64,000 nucleotides of DNA from assembly GCA_001898165.1 (NCBI GenBank), contig MKTD01000028.1, positions 62,001-126,000 of the forward strand, written 5' to 3'. The position numbers and the translations under genes were made by a program. Below the pieces are notes generated by a model that did not search any database, had not been told where the DNA came from, and was given only the letters and a program-made list of their open reading frames with translations. The DNA comes from Bacteroidia bacterium 43-41. Lineage in GTDB: Bacteria; Bacteroidota; Bacteroidia; Bacteroidales; Dysgonomonadaceae. This document shows positions 50,365 through 61,603 of the stretch, piece by piece; the first letter of the stretch is position 1; each line of letters opens with the position of its first letter.

Positions 50365-53300
50365 TCAGTTGAAAATATATTTCACGCCAATCTGCATTGA
50401 ATAAGTCGATGGATACCCAATATTTTTACTAAATGTCTCTTTTAACATTTGGTCGTTATAAGGATTCAATCTATAAGTAGGTCTAACAGTAGAACTTACT
50501 TTATCCGCATTTGTCGGCACCAGGATGTTGCCTTGATTGTAACGGAATTGATTTCCCCACTTGCTGTTAAGAAGGTTTCCTACGTTCAAGATATCAAAAC
50601 TAACCTGCAACGTATTTCTTTTTCCCGACACATTCAAGAAAAATTCTTGCATAAATTTCAAATCGAATGTATTTATCCAAGGCATCAGTGCTCCATTACG
50701 TTCAGCATACATACCCTTTCGCGAACTTAAATATTTATCCTGGTCAATATAAGCAAAGAACGCGTCACTTTGTTGTTGTGCAGTCCAAAGAGTTCCTTTA
50801 ACAGTCTGATCAACGAAAGTGATTTCGGAAGGATCTTTCGGAACATAAATCAAGTTTGCGGCACCTGCTCCGTCCCTAACTACATTTGAATTATAAACGT
50901 ACGAGAAACGTCCTTGAGCACCTCCATCATAGAATAAAGATATGGTGGAAGCCATTGATTTTAAATACTCTATTCGGTATGAAACATTAGCGATTACTTT
51001 ATTCGGCATAATGTAACCTGCATAAGCTTTCTCTACACTATTTGCTCCGTTTACATTAGGATTATTTTGCCAGGCTGAATAGGCTTGATCCCCGAATCCG
51101 TCAACTAAGTTTTTAGCTCCGCTGCGTGTATAAGCAACCATGCCGGAGAAACCTCTCTCAAAAGTTTTTTCTAATTTAGCAGTCACAGAGTAATAATATC
51201 CGCCTTTTTCATTTCCAAGAACTATGGGAGTAATCGCTCGTGCACCGCTACCCGGCTGTCCTGTCGAAGGATTTACTACTTGATAATATTTATCGTTATT
51301 ATTAGGATAAATTAAACGATTGTCAGGATATCCTGAAATATTCAACGGTTTAGCGCTGTCATCTTTCAATCCTGCATTACGCCAGAAAGCAGCATTTACG
51401 TCTTTGTTGTAAATTCCTTCCAGCGAACCCCTCAGTCCCCAAGGGAGCTCTGCTTCAATGCCTAAACTCGTTTTCCACGTTTGAGGCAATTTAAAATCCG
51501 TGTCGATAACTGTAGGATTGGTTGGAAGAACCGTACCGGCTGCAGGTTGTGTAGCAGGGTAATATGCTCGCGGATCAGGATTGAACGGATAAGGAACTGT
51601 ACCGCTTGCACTGCCGAAATTTTGTGTTGTTTGCAACATACCTGCATCACCCACTTGACCAACGATCCATACAAAAGGAACTCTACCGGTAAAAAGACCG
51701 GTACCACCACGTAATATCACAGTTCGATCACCCATTACATCATAGTTAAACCCAAGCCTTGGCGAAAACAATACTCTTGATTTTGGTAATGTAGCAGAAT
51801 CGAATTTTTTACCGTTAAAATCCAATTTAACAAGCATTGGATGAGTATCAGCAGGCTGAGTATAAGTGGGCAAGTCTAATCTAATACCGGCAGTAACACG
51901 TAATTTCTCACCCAAATCCATTTGATCCTGCAAATAAGCAGTGTATTGACCGAAATTGAATGATGGAAATGCTTGCTCGTATCCGGGAGTGTTTGAAAAT
52001 GTAACGGCAAAAGCTCTGGGGTTAGCTCCCTTTACAAAATCATCCCATGAATTAAAAGCGTAGTAGCTGGCACCGAAACGCATAAATCCGTTTTTGGTCA
52101 CATTATGTTCGTATTGTAACCCGGCGGTCATATTATGAATCCCCATTGTCCAGGTAAACTCATCAGTTAATGTAATGGTTTTTACATCACGCAAATTTCC
52201 GTATGAAAATAATTCTGTACCGAATGAAGTATATACTCTGTTATTCTCCAAAATATCAACAAATGGAAATAATTTTCCGTCTGTAGATCGAGGATCGTTT
52301 TGATGTGAATAGGTAAAACGGAACATATTACGGTATTTTCCTCCACCGAATTGAGAGTTCAACTCCGAAGCCAATGATGTGAAGTTGCTTTCATTGTAAT
52401 ACCCTGCATTTTTGAAAGGAATAGCATCCATTGCCAGACGATTTCCGGTATAAAGGTTACTGAATGGAGAATACGAAGTACTCGGCAAACTTGGAGACTT
52501 ACTGGTTTGATAACTGTATCTTAAATTCAGCTTATGGCTACGGTTAATGTTCCAGTCCACACGCGCCAAAAATCTTTTAGCCGGGCTATCATTCGAATAT
52601 CCTTGATAAGGACCCGGATCGTACCCGTAAGTATCTTGCAAATATTTGCTTATCAAATTCATTTGCTCTACTGTAGGACGGGCTATATTATTATCATAAT
52701 CAGGCGGATTTTGTGCAGTTGATGCAACTCGTGATGGGCCTGGGACAACACTTTTTTCTGTTTCAAAGTTTGTAAAGAAAAATAATTTATTCTTAATAAT
52801 CGGGCCGCCCACTGTAAAGCCGTACATGTTGTATTTAGCCGGAGATTTATCAAATGTTGCATCCCCCACTTTATTACCCCTCATTTTCTCGTTGGTAAAA
52901 TAAGTATAGGCAGAGCCTTTAAACTCATTGGTCCCCGATTTTGTAACAGCATTAATAGCCGCTCCGATAAAGCCACTCTGGCGAACATCGAAAGGAGTAA
53001 TATTTACTGATATCTGATCCAAAGCATCGATGGAAATAGGATTTCCGCCACCGGGCAGGTTCGAGCCAATACCAAAGGCATTATTAAACTGAGCTCCATC
53101 TACAGTAATATAATTTTGACGATAGTTACCCCCTGCAATCTGATTTCCATTAGCCTGTGGAGTCAAACGAGTGATATCGTTTATACTTCTCGAGACCGTA
53201 GGCATTAAATTAATTTCGCGATTTCCAATGTTGACAGATGCTCCCATTCGTTGTGAATTCATAGCAGCCATTTTATCCCCGGTAACTATGACTTCTCCCA

Positions 53301-53643
53301 AAGCTACTGTTTGTTCTGTCAGAACCACATTGTGGACATAGTTTTCACCTAAACTTAAGGTAATATTGTCAGCTATATTCTTTCCATACCCAATATACGA
53401 CACTTCCACCTTATATGGACCGCCTACACGCATACCATTCAGGTTGAAGCGGCCCTCCATATTGGTAACCGTTCCGTAAGTTGTTCCTGAAGGTTGGTGC
53501 GTAGCAATCACCGTTGCGCCGATCACGGCACCCTCAGTATCGGTAACCCGTCCGCTCATACTCGATGTGGTTACCTGAGCTTGCATTGCAGTAGCAATCA
53601 GCAAGAAAAAAGCCACTGCTAAAAACTTCACCTTTTTAATCAT
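50365..53643 (-). CDS. TonB-dependent receptor, Oar type
   Basis: Outer-membrane receptor. Signal peptide (ends MQAQ), an N-terminal carboxypeptidase-regulatory-like beta domain (about 24-110, GRVTDTEGAVIGATVIATHQPSG), a plug (about 115-240, with ITVDGAQFNNAFG and INAVTKSGTNEFKGS) and a long beta-barrel ending in the aromatic-rich YSMQIGVKYIFN. The Oar/OmpA-related shape, with no SusD lipoprotein partner beside it, suggests a role other than classic glycan import. 1092 residues. CAAAATTA at 53690-53697 (minus-strand TAATTTTG) is the likely -7 box; an ATTACGTTTTTGTTACA stretch next to its -33 position also occurs upstream of 9751. Confidence 0.9.
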   Translation of the reverse strand: MIKKVKFLAVAFFLLIATAMQAQVTTSSMSGRVTDTEGAVIGATVIATHQPSGTTYGTVTNMEGRFNLNGMRVGGPYKVEVSYIGYGKNIADNITLSLGENYVHNVVLTEQTVALGEVIVTGDKMAAMNSQRMGASVNIGNREINLMPTVSRSINDITRLTPQANGNQIAGGNYRQNYITVDGAQFNNAFGIGSNLPGGGNPISIDALDQISVNITPFDVRQSGFIGAAINAVTKSGTNEFKGSAYTYFTNEKMRGNKVGDATFDKSPAKYNMYGFTVGGPIIKNKLFFFTNFETEKSVVPGPSRVASTAQNPPDYDNNIARPTVEQMNLISKYLQDTYGYDPGPYQGYSNDSPAKRFLARVDWNINRSHKLNLRYSYQTSKSPSLPSTSYSPFSNLYTGNRLAMDAIPFKNAGYYNESNFTSLASELNSQFGGGKYRNMFRFTYSHQNDPRSTDGKLFPFVDILENNRVYTSFGTELFSYGNLRDVKTITLTDEFTWTMGIHNMTAGLQYEHNVTKNGFMRFGASYYAFNSWDDFVKGANPRAFAVTFSNTPGYEQAFPSFNFGQYTAYLQDQMDLGEKLRVTAGIRLDLPTYTQPADTHPMLVKLDFNGKKFDSATLPKSRVLFSPRLGFNYDVMGDRTVILRGGTGLFTGRVPFVWIVGQVGDAGMLQTTQNFGSASGTVPYPFNPDPRAYYPATQPAAGTVLPTNPTVIDTDFKLPQTWKTSLGIEAELPWGLRGSLEGIYNKDVNAAFWRNAGLKDDSAKPLNISGYPDNRLIYPNNNDKYYQVVNPSTGQPGSGARAITPIVLGNEKGGYYYSVTAKLEKTFERGFSGMVAYTRSGAKNLVDGFGDQAYSAWQNNPNVNGANSVEKAYAGYIMPNKVIANVSYRIEYLKSMASTISLFYDGGAQGRFSYVYNSNVVRDGAGAANLIYVPKDPSEITFVDQTVKGTLWTAQQQSDAFFAYIDQDKYLSSRKGMYAERNGALMPWINTFDLKFMQEFFLNVSGKRNTLQVSFDILNVGNLLNSKWGNQFRYNQGNILVPTNADKVSSTVRPTYRLNPYNDQMLKETFSKNIGYPSTYSMQIGVKYIFN

Positions 53644-53856
53644 AAATCAATTTTTAATGTTTTTGGATTATTTTATTTAAAAATCTGTGCAAAATTACAA
53701 AAATTTAATGTGAAAAGCATTACGTTTTTGTTACATTTTATAATTATATAATATTTTAAAACTCAATCGATTGCGTCTATAACTTTTCAGTAAATCTGTA
53801 AGCAAAACAGCTGTAAAACAATCAAAAAGAAACAATCAGAGGATCAACAGTAACAA

Positions 53857-53888
53857 ACAGAAAACGCGCGACCGATATGGCCGCGCGC
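53857..53888 (-). terminator. Probable groEL terminator
   Basis: On the minus strand GCGCGCGGCCATATCGGTCGCGCGTTTT in overlapping arms (CGCGCG/CGCGCG) followed by T-rich sequence, about 36 bases past the groEL stop. A second AT-rich palindrome (TTATGCATTATTAATTATGCATTAA) lies in between. Confidence 0.6.
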
Positions 53889-53923
53889 AATTACACATTA
53901 TGCATTATTAATTATGCATTAAT

Positions 53924-55573
<1,650 letters not shown>

Positions 55574-55620
55574 TTAGATGTTTAGAGTTCAGACAACCGT
55601 CTGTTAGTTCTTATTGTCTT

Positions 55621-55893
55621 TTAAGAAATGATTGCCAAAATGTCTGATTGACGCATGATTAAATATTTTTCCCCTTCGAGTTCGATTTCCGTACCGGCAT
55701 ATTTGCCATACAATACATTGTCACCGGCTTTTACGACCATCTCTTCGTCCTTTGTGCCATTTCCTGCCGAAATAACTTCACCTTTCAACGGTTTTTCTTT
55801 TGCTGTATCGGGAATTATGATCCCACCTACTGTTTTTTCTTCTGCAGCTGCCGGCTTTACCAGCACTCTGTCTGCTAATGGTTTAATACTCAT
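55621..55893 (-). CDS. groES: Co-chaperonin GroES
   Basis: 10-kDa lid of the GroEL chamber. [31 protein letters not shown] contains the mobile loop (about 17-33), and the second half has [34 protein letters not shown]. 90 residues, standard. First gene of the pair. Confidence 0.98.
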   Translation of the reverse strand: MSIKPLADRVLVKPAAAEEKTVGGIIIPDTAKEKPLKGEVISAGNGTKDEEMVVKAGDNVLYGKYAGTEIELEGEKYLIMRQSDILAIIS

Positions 55894-56154
55894 GTTGATA
55901 AAAAATTTAAATAATTATATTATGTTGGTTTTAATTTTTTGTCATCAGACACAAGTCTCTATGCGAATTCTGTGCCAAAAACTTTGCAGGTCGAAAATTC
56001 CATAAAACAGCTTTTCAGACTGACAATTTTTCAGATTCACTGCCTTGCCAAAAAGCATATTGTACATCACCTACCGTGAAATTGTCTCATCAATTATGCA
56101 ACCATCCAAAGATACCCGCAGATATTTTGTACCTTTGTATTTTAAAAACGAAAA

Positions 56155-56571
56155 ATGAAAGCATTTGTTTCCTGGAGCAGCGGTAAAGATTGTATGTATG
56201 CCTTGTATCGTTTTTTGAAGAATCCCGAAAACAAAGCAGCCTGTTTATTAAACATGTCTGACGCCGGTAACGACAAAGGCGCTATCATAGATTCAGGTGT
56301 TTTTGGTGATATTTACCTGCAAGAGCATTGTACATGGATAGAGCGCGTTTGTTGCAACACGGACATTTCTGCCGTCTTTCCGCTTTGGGGTGCAGACAGG
56401 TCCGCCCTTATTGGAGAATTCGTTGCAGACGGATTTAAAGCCATTACCGTATTCGCAAGAAAACAAAAATTGCCCCAATCGTTCACAGGGAGATTGATAG
56501 ACAACTATTTTTTAACCGATATGCATGCGTTCCCCGCCGCCGACCCCAGTGGCGAAAACAATATGTTTTGA
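56155..56571 (+). CDS. Shortened Dph6/MJ0570-like PP-loop ATPase
   Basis: Resembles the ATP-pyrophosphatase family (diphthine-ammonia-ligase-like, normally about 220 residues). Residues 3-13 hold the PP-loop, here SWSSGKDC in place of SGGKDS. The next recognised stretch, GVFGDIYLQEHCTWIERVC and PLWGADRSALIGEFVADGF, follows at once, so about 70-80 residues between are missing. The end (DPSGENNMF) stops where the family reads DxCGENGEYHT and continues, so the C-terminus is also cut. The frame stays open, so it may be a decaying or minimal version. First gene of the cobamide operon; TACCTTTG at 56130-56137 is a likely -7 box. Confidence 0.75.
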   Translation: MKAFVSWSSGKDCMYALYRFLKNPENKAACLLNMSDAGNDKGAIIDSGVFGDIYLQEHCTWIERVCCNTDISAVFPLWGADRSALIGEFVADGFKAITVFARKQKLPQSFTGRLIDNYFLTDMHAFPAADPSGENNMF

Positions 56572-56582
56572 AAATTACAGAT

Positions 56583-57398
56583 ATGGGAAAAAGACTTTTT
56601 TTTGCAGTGCTCCTCTTCTTTTCTTTTATGGGTTCCTTTGCCCAAACACAATATAAAAGAATCGTATCACTTGCGCCATCCCTCACACAGAGCCTTTATT
56701 ATTTAGGCGCTCAAGACAAACTTATAGGTTGTACCAGCTATTGCATGGCGGCAAAAGAAGATAAAAAAGAGATTGTGGCTTCTGCCGTAAAAGCCAATCT
56801 CGAAAAAGTTATTGCCTTGAAAGCCGACTTGGTATTGGTTACAGTACTTACGGATTTGCAGGATATTGAAACGCTGAGAAAGTTTGGAATAAAAGTGGAA
56901 GTTTTCCAGTCGCCTAAATCGTTTAAAGAAATATGCAACCAGTTTATCCGCCTCGGCATGCTCATAGGAAAAGAAGAAAAAGCCCGTCGGATAGTCCTCG
57001 AAAGCGAGCAAAAAATTAAAGAGATCTCATCCGGAGTAAAGTGGAAGAAAAAACCGCGAATGTTTTTTCAAATAGGCGCGGATCCTCTTTTTTCGGTATT
57101 ACCCAACACTTTTATGGACGATTACATAAATTTTTTTGGAGCAGAAAATATTGCAAAAACATTGAAACGGGGTTCGGTAAGCCGCGAATTTGTAATAGCC
57201 AATAATCCCGACTATATTTTTATAGCTACCATGGGCATGGTAGGCAACGAAGAAAAAGAGATCTGGAGCAGGTACTCCTACTTGACGGCCTCAAGAAAAA
57301 AACAGATCCATATTATTGAGTCGGACATTGCGTGCCAACCTACTCCCATTACTTTTGTACAGACAATGGAAATTTTGGAAAAAATGATAAATGAATAA
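56583..57398 (+). CDS. btuF: Cobalamin ABC transporter substrate-binding protein (BtuF type)
   Basis: Periplasmic helical-backbone solute-binding protein. Signal peptide GKRLFFAVLLFFSFMGSFAQ, then RIVSLAPSLTQSLYYLGAQDKLIGCTSYC (family start), the bridging helix, and a second lobe with MFFQIGADPLFSVLPNTFMDDYINFFGAENIA. I chose ATG 56583 over a TTG at 56568 that overlaps the previous gene. Together with btuC and btuD it would import cobamides or cobinamide. Confidence 0.9.
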   Translation: MGKRLFFAVLLFFSFMGSFAQTQYKRIVSLAPSLTQSLYYLGAQDKLIGCTSYCMAAKEDKKEIVASAVKANLEKVIALKADLVLVTVLTDLQDIETLRKFGIKVEVFQSPKSFKEICNQFIRLGMLIGKEEKARRIVLESEQKIKEISSGVKWKKKPRMFFQIGADPLFSVLPNTFMDDYINFFGAENIAKTLKRGSVSREFVIANNPDYIFIATMGMVGNEEKEIWSRYSYLTASRKKQIHIIESDIACQPTPITFVQTMEILEKMINE

Positions 57399-57461
57399 CT
57401 TAGGGCTTATACATAACGATAAAGGCGTTCTTAGCCGCGAAGGGTATAGAATATTGAGATA

Positions 57462-58478
57462 ATGCAACGGAAAAAACTAATGTGGGCTTTATACGCGCTG
57501 GCGCTTCTAGCAGCGTTATTTGCCGTCGTAATCCTATCGCTAAGCTTTGGCGAAATTTCCATACCGTATAAAAAAATACCGCAAATTCTTGCCGATAAAG
57601 AAAGTATGGAGTACGGCGTGTTGTTTTACATCCGTATTCCGCGTACATTACTTGGCTTTGCCATAGGCGGAAGCCTGAGCCTGGCCGGCGCTATTTTGCA
57701 AGGGATTTATCGTAATCCTTTGGTGGAACCCTATACGCTGGGCATATCGGGAGGAGCATCTTTGGGAGTAACATTTGCCATTGTGGCAGGATTGCATTTG
57801 CTTAACATCCTGTTTTTACCGCTTGCCGGATTTATCGGTGCATTTACAACCATATTCCTGGTTTACACGTTAAGTTTGAAAAAAGGCACATTGAGCGTGA
57901 ACAGGATGCTGCTTATCGGCGTAATGATCAGCTTTATCTCGTCCTCACTTATGATGTTTTTAATGTCTATCACAGCGGCAGAAAACATTCACGGCATTGT
58001 GTTCTGGATAATGGGGTCGCTCAACGAATCCAATACCACCATGGTTTGGGTAATGGTTGTTTTGTCTGTTGTGTGCCTGCTTATCTCTTATTTGTTTGTA
58101 ATGCCGCTCAACGCGTTACGCCTGGGAGAAGAAAAAGCCCGTCATTTAGGCATCAACTCCAATGTCACTATCCGTATTTTATTTATCATAACCTCTATTC
58201 TCACCGGGGCATGCATAGCCGTAGCGGGAGTTATCGGCTTTGTGGGGCTTGTCATCCCCCACATTGTCCGCCTGTTTGTAGGTTCGGATTATCGCATCAT
58301 GCTTGTCTCGTCTTTTTTAAGCGGAAGTATATTTTTGATTTTATGCGATATAATTGCCCGTACCATTATTTCGCCCAACGAGCTCCCTATCGGCGTAATT
58401 ACAGGAATTACGGGCGGGGTGGTATTTATTGTTTTGCTAAGCCGTTCTCAAAAACGCTCTAAATTGCTGCAAGGATGA
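57462..58478 (+). CDS. btuC: Cobalamin ABC transporter permease (BtuC/FecCD family)
   Basis: About ten helices. Family motifs RIPRTLLGFAIGGSLSLAGAILQGIYRNPLVEPYTLGISGGASLG in the first half and GVIGFVGLVIPHIVRLFVGSDYR (coupling helix to the ATPase) in the second, ending ELPIGVITGITGGVVFIVLL. 338 residues. Its stop overlaps the btuD start by four bases. Confidence 0.94.
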   Translation: MQRKKLMWALYALALLAALFAVVILSLSFGEISIPYKKIPQILADKESMEYGVLFYIRIPRTLLGFAIGGSLSLAGAILQGIYRNPLVEPYTLGISGGASLGVTFAIVAGLHLLNILFLPLAGFIGAFTTIFLVYTLSLKKGTLSVNRMLLIGVMISFISSSLMMFLMSITAAENIHGIVFWIMGSLNESNTTMVWVMVVLSVVCLLISYLFVMPLNALRLGEEKARHLGINSNVTIRILFIITSILTGACIAVAGVIGFVGLVIPHIVRLFVGSDYRIMLVSSFLSGSIFLILCDIIARTIISPNELPIGVITGITGGVVFIVLLSRSQKRSKLLQG

Positions 58479-59284
58479 AAGAACTACTCACATTGAATAA
58501 TTTTTCATGCGGATATAAGGACGGCTTTCATATAACCGGTATCAACTTTTCTCTGGCAGAAGGTACGTTTACCGGCATCATCGGCCCTAACGGATCGGGA
58601 AAGACCACGCTTTTCCGGGGCATTTCCGGCGACCTGCCCATAAGTTGCGGATCTGTAGTATTTGAAGGCAAAGATTTATCGATGTTTACGCTTCGCGAAA
58701 AAGCACAAAAAATCTCTATCGTATCACAATTTACGGAAACAGCCCACATTACGGTTGAAGAATATGTGCTGATGGGAAGAATGCCCCATAGAAAACCGTT
58801 CCAGTTTTTCGACAAACCGGAAGATATTGACATTGCGCATCATTACATGCAGTTGACCAATACCTACCGGCTCCGCGATAAATCCATGACAGAACTGAGC
58901 GGGGGGGAACAACAAATGGCAAGCATTGCCTCGGCACTTTGTCAAAAGCCCACGCTCTTACTGTTGGACGAGCCTACATCGCACCTCGACATCACACACC
59001 AGATGAAATTTATGAATCTGATACAGAGACTGAACGACGAACTGAATTTATCCGTAATCATGATTATACATGATTTAACATTGGCTGCCGAATATTGCGA
59101 TTATCTTATCATGATGAAAAACGGTAAGATCCACAAAAAAGGAAGTCCCGAGACCGTTCTTACATACGAGAATATCGAAAATGTTTACGATACTGTTGTG
59201 GTTGTAAAAATAAATCCCGTATCGGGAAAACCGGTGGTATTCCCTGTTTCGGAACGGAAATTAAAAGAATTAAACAAGAGATAA
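58475..59284 (+). CDS. btuD: Cobalamin ABC transporter ATP-binding protein
   Basis: Walker A GPNGSGKTT, Q-loop around VSQFTETAHITVEEYVLMGRMPH, signature LSGGEQQMA, Walker B LLLLDEPTSHLD and the switch His in IIHDLTLA. 269 residues, typical of FecE/BtuD/HmuV proteins. Overlaps btuC, 25 bases before cobU. Confidence 0.94.
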   Translation: MKELLTLNNFSCGYKDGFHITGINFSLAEGTFTGIIGPNGSGKTTLFRGISGDLPISCGSVVFEGKDLSMFTLREKAQKISIVSQFTETAHITVEEYVLMGRMPHRKPFQFFDKPEDIDIAHHYMQLTNTYRLRDKSMTELSGGEQQMASIASALCQKPTLLLLDEPTSHLDITHQMKFMNLIQRLNDELNLSVIMIIHDLTLAAEYCDYLIMMKNGKIHKKGSPETVLTYENIENVYDTVVVVKINPVSGKPVVFPVSERKLKELNKR

Positions 59285-59309
59285 GTACCGTTATCGGGAA
59301 AAAACAACC

Positions 59310-59819
59310 ATGCGAAAAATCATTTTCATAACAGGAGGGCAACGTTCGGGCAAAAGCTCATTTGCACAAAGATTAGCGGAGAAATACTCTGCTGATCCTT
59401 TGTATCTGGCTACTGCCCGGCATTGGGATGAGGACTTTGAAGAGCGCATTCGCCGTCATCAGGCCGACAGGGGCAAAATGTGGACTACAATTGAAGAGGA
59501 GAAACTATTGAGCAGACACGATTTAAGCGGTAGAACCGTGCTGATGGATTGTGTAACACTGTGGCTGACCAATATCTTTCACGATAACAAATATAATCGG
59601 GACATATCGCTAGAAGAAGCAAAAGCCGAATGGGAAAGGTTTATCAATCAGGATTTCAATCTTATAGCAGTAAGCAACGAGATTGGCATGGGCCTGCACG
59701 CTCCCGGTGAAACCGCCCGCCATTTCACCGACTTGCAGGGTTGGATGAACCAGCATATCGCCAAGACAGCAGATGAGGTGTATTTTATGGTTTCGGGTAT
59801 TCCCATACAAGTAAAATAG
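59310..59819 (+). CDS. cobU: Adenosylcobinamide kinase / guanylyltransferase
   Basis: Phosphorylates adenosylcobinamide and attaches GMP. P-loop FITGGQRSGKSSFAQ at the start, then ARHWDEDFEERIRRHQADRG (guanylyl-transfer His region), DCVTLWLTN (Walker B-like) and VSNEIGMGLHAPGE. 169 residues, complete. Operon with the transporter and cobT. Confidence 0.95.
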   Translation: MRKIIFITGGQRSGKSSFAQRLAEKYSADPLYLATARHWDEDFEERIRRHQADRGKMWTTIEEEKLLSRHDLSGRTVLMDCVTLWLTNIFHDNKYNRDISLEEAKAEWERFINQDFNLIAVSNEIGMGLHAPGETARHFTDLQGWMNQHIAKTADEVYFMVSGIPIQVK

Positions 59820-59833
59820 TAATTAAATAATAT

Positions 59834-60844
59834 ATGACACGGGAAGAATTACAAAGGAAAATAAACAATCGAACCAAGCCGTTGGGCTCATTGGGAAAAC
59901 TGGAAAAGATCGCGCTAAAAATAGGCACCATCCAGAATACACTCACCCCGGAACTTAAAAATCCCGCTATTCTCGTTTTCGCTGCCGATCACGGCATTGT
60001 TGACGAGGGTGTAAGCCCCTGCCCCAAAGAAATCACGTGGCAAATGGTCATGAACTTCATAAACGGTGGTGCGGGTATCAATGTGTTTTCGCGACAACAC
60101 AACATCCGCTTACGCGTAATTGATGCCGGCGTAGATCACGATTTTCCGGAGGGGTGCCACGTGGAAAACCACAAGTTGGCCAGGGGTACAAAAAACATGC
60201 TGCACGAACCGGCTATGAGCACGGAGCTCTGCCAGCAGGCAATGGACAAAGGCGCCGAATGTGCCCGTCAGGAGTTTGAACGCGGTTGCAACATCATCGG
60301 TTTTGGTGAAATGGGTATCGGAAACACGTCGCCAGCATCGCTGCTGCTCAACAAATTTACCGGTATTCCGCTCGATGAGTGCGTGGGACGCGGCGCCGGG
60401 CTCAATGAAGAGGGGGTGCAACACAAATACAATATTCTAAAACAAGTAGCCGGGAAATACAACCCCAAAACACCGCTTGAAACACTCGCTACTTTCGGAG
60501 GATTGGAAATAGCCATGATCTGCGGCGCAGTATTGGAAGCCAAACGGTTGAACATGCTTATCGTGGCCGACGGTTTTATCGTATCATCCGGATTTTTAGC
60601 CGCCTACGAGATGCAACCCGACGTACTCGACAACGTGATATTCAGTCACGCTTCCAACGAACGTGGACACAAGGCCATGGTAGAGTATATGAAAGGCGAT
60701 CCCGTATTGCATCTCGACCTTCGCCTGGGCGAAGGCACGGGCGTGGCGTTGGTATATCCCATCCTGCAATCGGCGTTGATTTTCCTGAACGAAATGGCAA
60801 GTTTTGAAGATGCGGAAGTGTTTGATATAGAAAAAAACAGGTAA
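59834..60844 (+). CDS. cobT: Nicotinate-nucleotide--dimethylbenzimidazole phosphoribosyltransferase
   Basis: Makes alpha-ribazole phosphate, the lower-ligand nucleotide. Family motifs TKPLGSLGKLEKIALKI, FAADHGIVDEGVSPCPKE, GEMGIGNTSPAS, GRGAGLNEEGV and the catalytic Glu in the LRLGEGTGVALVYP stretch. 336 residues. 14 bases after cobU and 18 before cobS. Confidence 0.95.
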   Translation: MTREELQRKINNRTKPLGSLGKLEKIALKIGTIQNTLTPELKNPAILVFAADHGIVDEGVSPCPKEITWQMVMNFINGGAGINVFSRQHNIRLRVIDAGVDHDFPEGCHVENHKLARGTKNMLHEPAMSTELCQQAMDKGAECARQEFERGCNIIGFGEMGIGNTSPASLLLNKFTGIPLDECVGRGAGLNEEGVQHKYNILKQVAGKYNPKTPLETLATFGGLEIAMICGAVLEAKRLNMLIVADGFIVSSGFLAAYEMQPDVLDNVIFSHASNERGHKAMVEYMKGDPVLHLDLRLGEGTGVALVYPILQSALIFLNEMASFEDAEVFDIEKNR

Positions 60845-60862
60845 GTGATCAGTCTTTAAGCG

Positions 60863-61603
60863 ATGAAACAGCAACTTAACCTCTTCTTGCACGCGCTGCA
60901 ATTCTACAGCCGTATTCCGGCAGGAAAAATTGATTACACCGAAGAAAATATCGCACAATCGGTACGTTATTTTCCGCTGATAGGCAGTATTGTGGGAGCC
61001 GTGGGTGGAAGCGTATTTATGCTGTCCATGCTGGTTTTTTCGCAAGCAATTTCAGTAACAGCCGCCATTATTTCGATGGTAGCCGTTACCGGCGCACTGC
61101 ACGAAGACGGCGTTTCCGACTTTTTCGACGGGTTCGGCGGAGCCCGCACGAAGGAACGCATCCTGGAGATCATGAAAGACAGCCATGTGGGAGCCTACGG
61201 CGTTATTTCGCTCGTACTGCTGTTCCTGGTTAAGTTTTCGTTGCTGACGTCCATCGCCCCCCAAAAACTTCCGTTGGTGCTGATCGCCGCGCACGCTTCC
61301 AGCCGTTTCATGGCTGTGGTATTGATGAAATCGTCCACGTACGCCCGCACAGGGAACAGCAAATCGTCGCATACGCGCCATCCGTTAACGCGGACAACAG
61401 TGATTACGGCGTTCGTTTTCGGAGCATTGCCGCTGGCTTTCGTTCCACCGTTTATAATCGCCTGCGTAGTCACTATTTACGCAATTATCTTCTTCGCATT
61501 GAAGCATTACGTTGAGAAAAAAATCGGCGGATTCACGGGCGACGTCCTGGGTACGTTGCAACAGTTTTGTGAAATAGCGTTTTACCTTGTTTACAATCTA
61601 TGA
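60863..61603 (+). CDS. cobS: Adenosylcobinamide-GDP ribazoletransferase
   Basis: Membrane enzyme that joins cobinamide-GDP to alpha-ribazole to complete the cobamide. Conserved LHEDGVSDFFDGFGGARTKERILEIMKDSHVGAYGV (Asp-rich CDP-alcohol-transferase-like motif) and GGFTGDVLGTLQQFCEI near the C-terminus. About six or seven helices, 246 residues. Its stop overlaps the cobC start by four bases. Confidence 0.95.
   Translation: MKQQLNLFLHALQFYSRIPAGKIDYTEENIAQSVRYFPLIGSIVGAVGGSVFMLSMLVFSQAISVTAAIISMVAVTGALHEDGVSDFFDGFGGARTKERILEIMKDSHVGAYGVISLVLLFLVKFSLLTSIAPQKLPLVLIAAHASSRFMAVVLMKSSTYARTGNSKSSHTRHPLTRTTVITAFVFGALPLAFVPPFIIACVVTIYAIIFFALKHYVEKKIGGFTGDVLGTLQQFCEIAFYLVYNL

Noticed and set aside
53889-53923. 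TTATGCATTATTAATTATGCATTAA as a regulatory palindrome
   Set aside because: AT-rich simple palindrome next to the groEL stop; most likely a common low-complexity repeat or part of the transcript end.
55894-56000. CIRCE element at groES
   Set aside because: No TTAGCACTC-N9-GAGTGCTAA-like palindrome present.
56010-56100. Cobalamin riboswitch before the btu/cob operon
   Set aside because: No B12-box-like GCCACTG or matching stems could be recognised by eye; not called without a covariance search.
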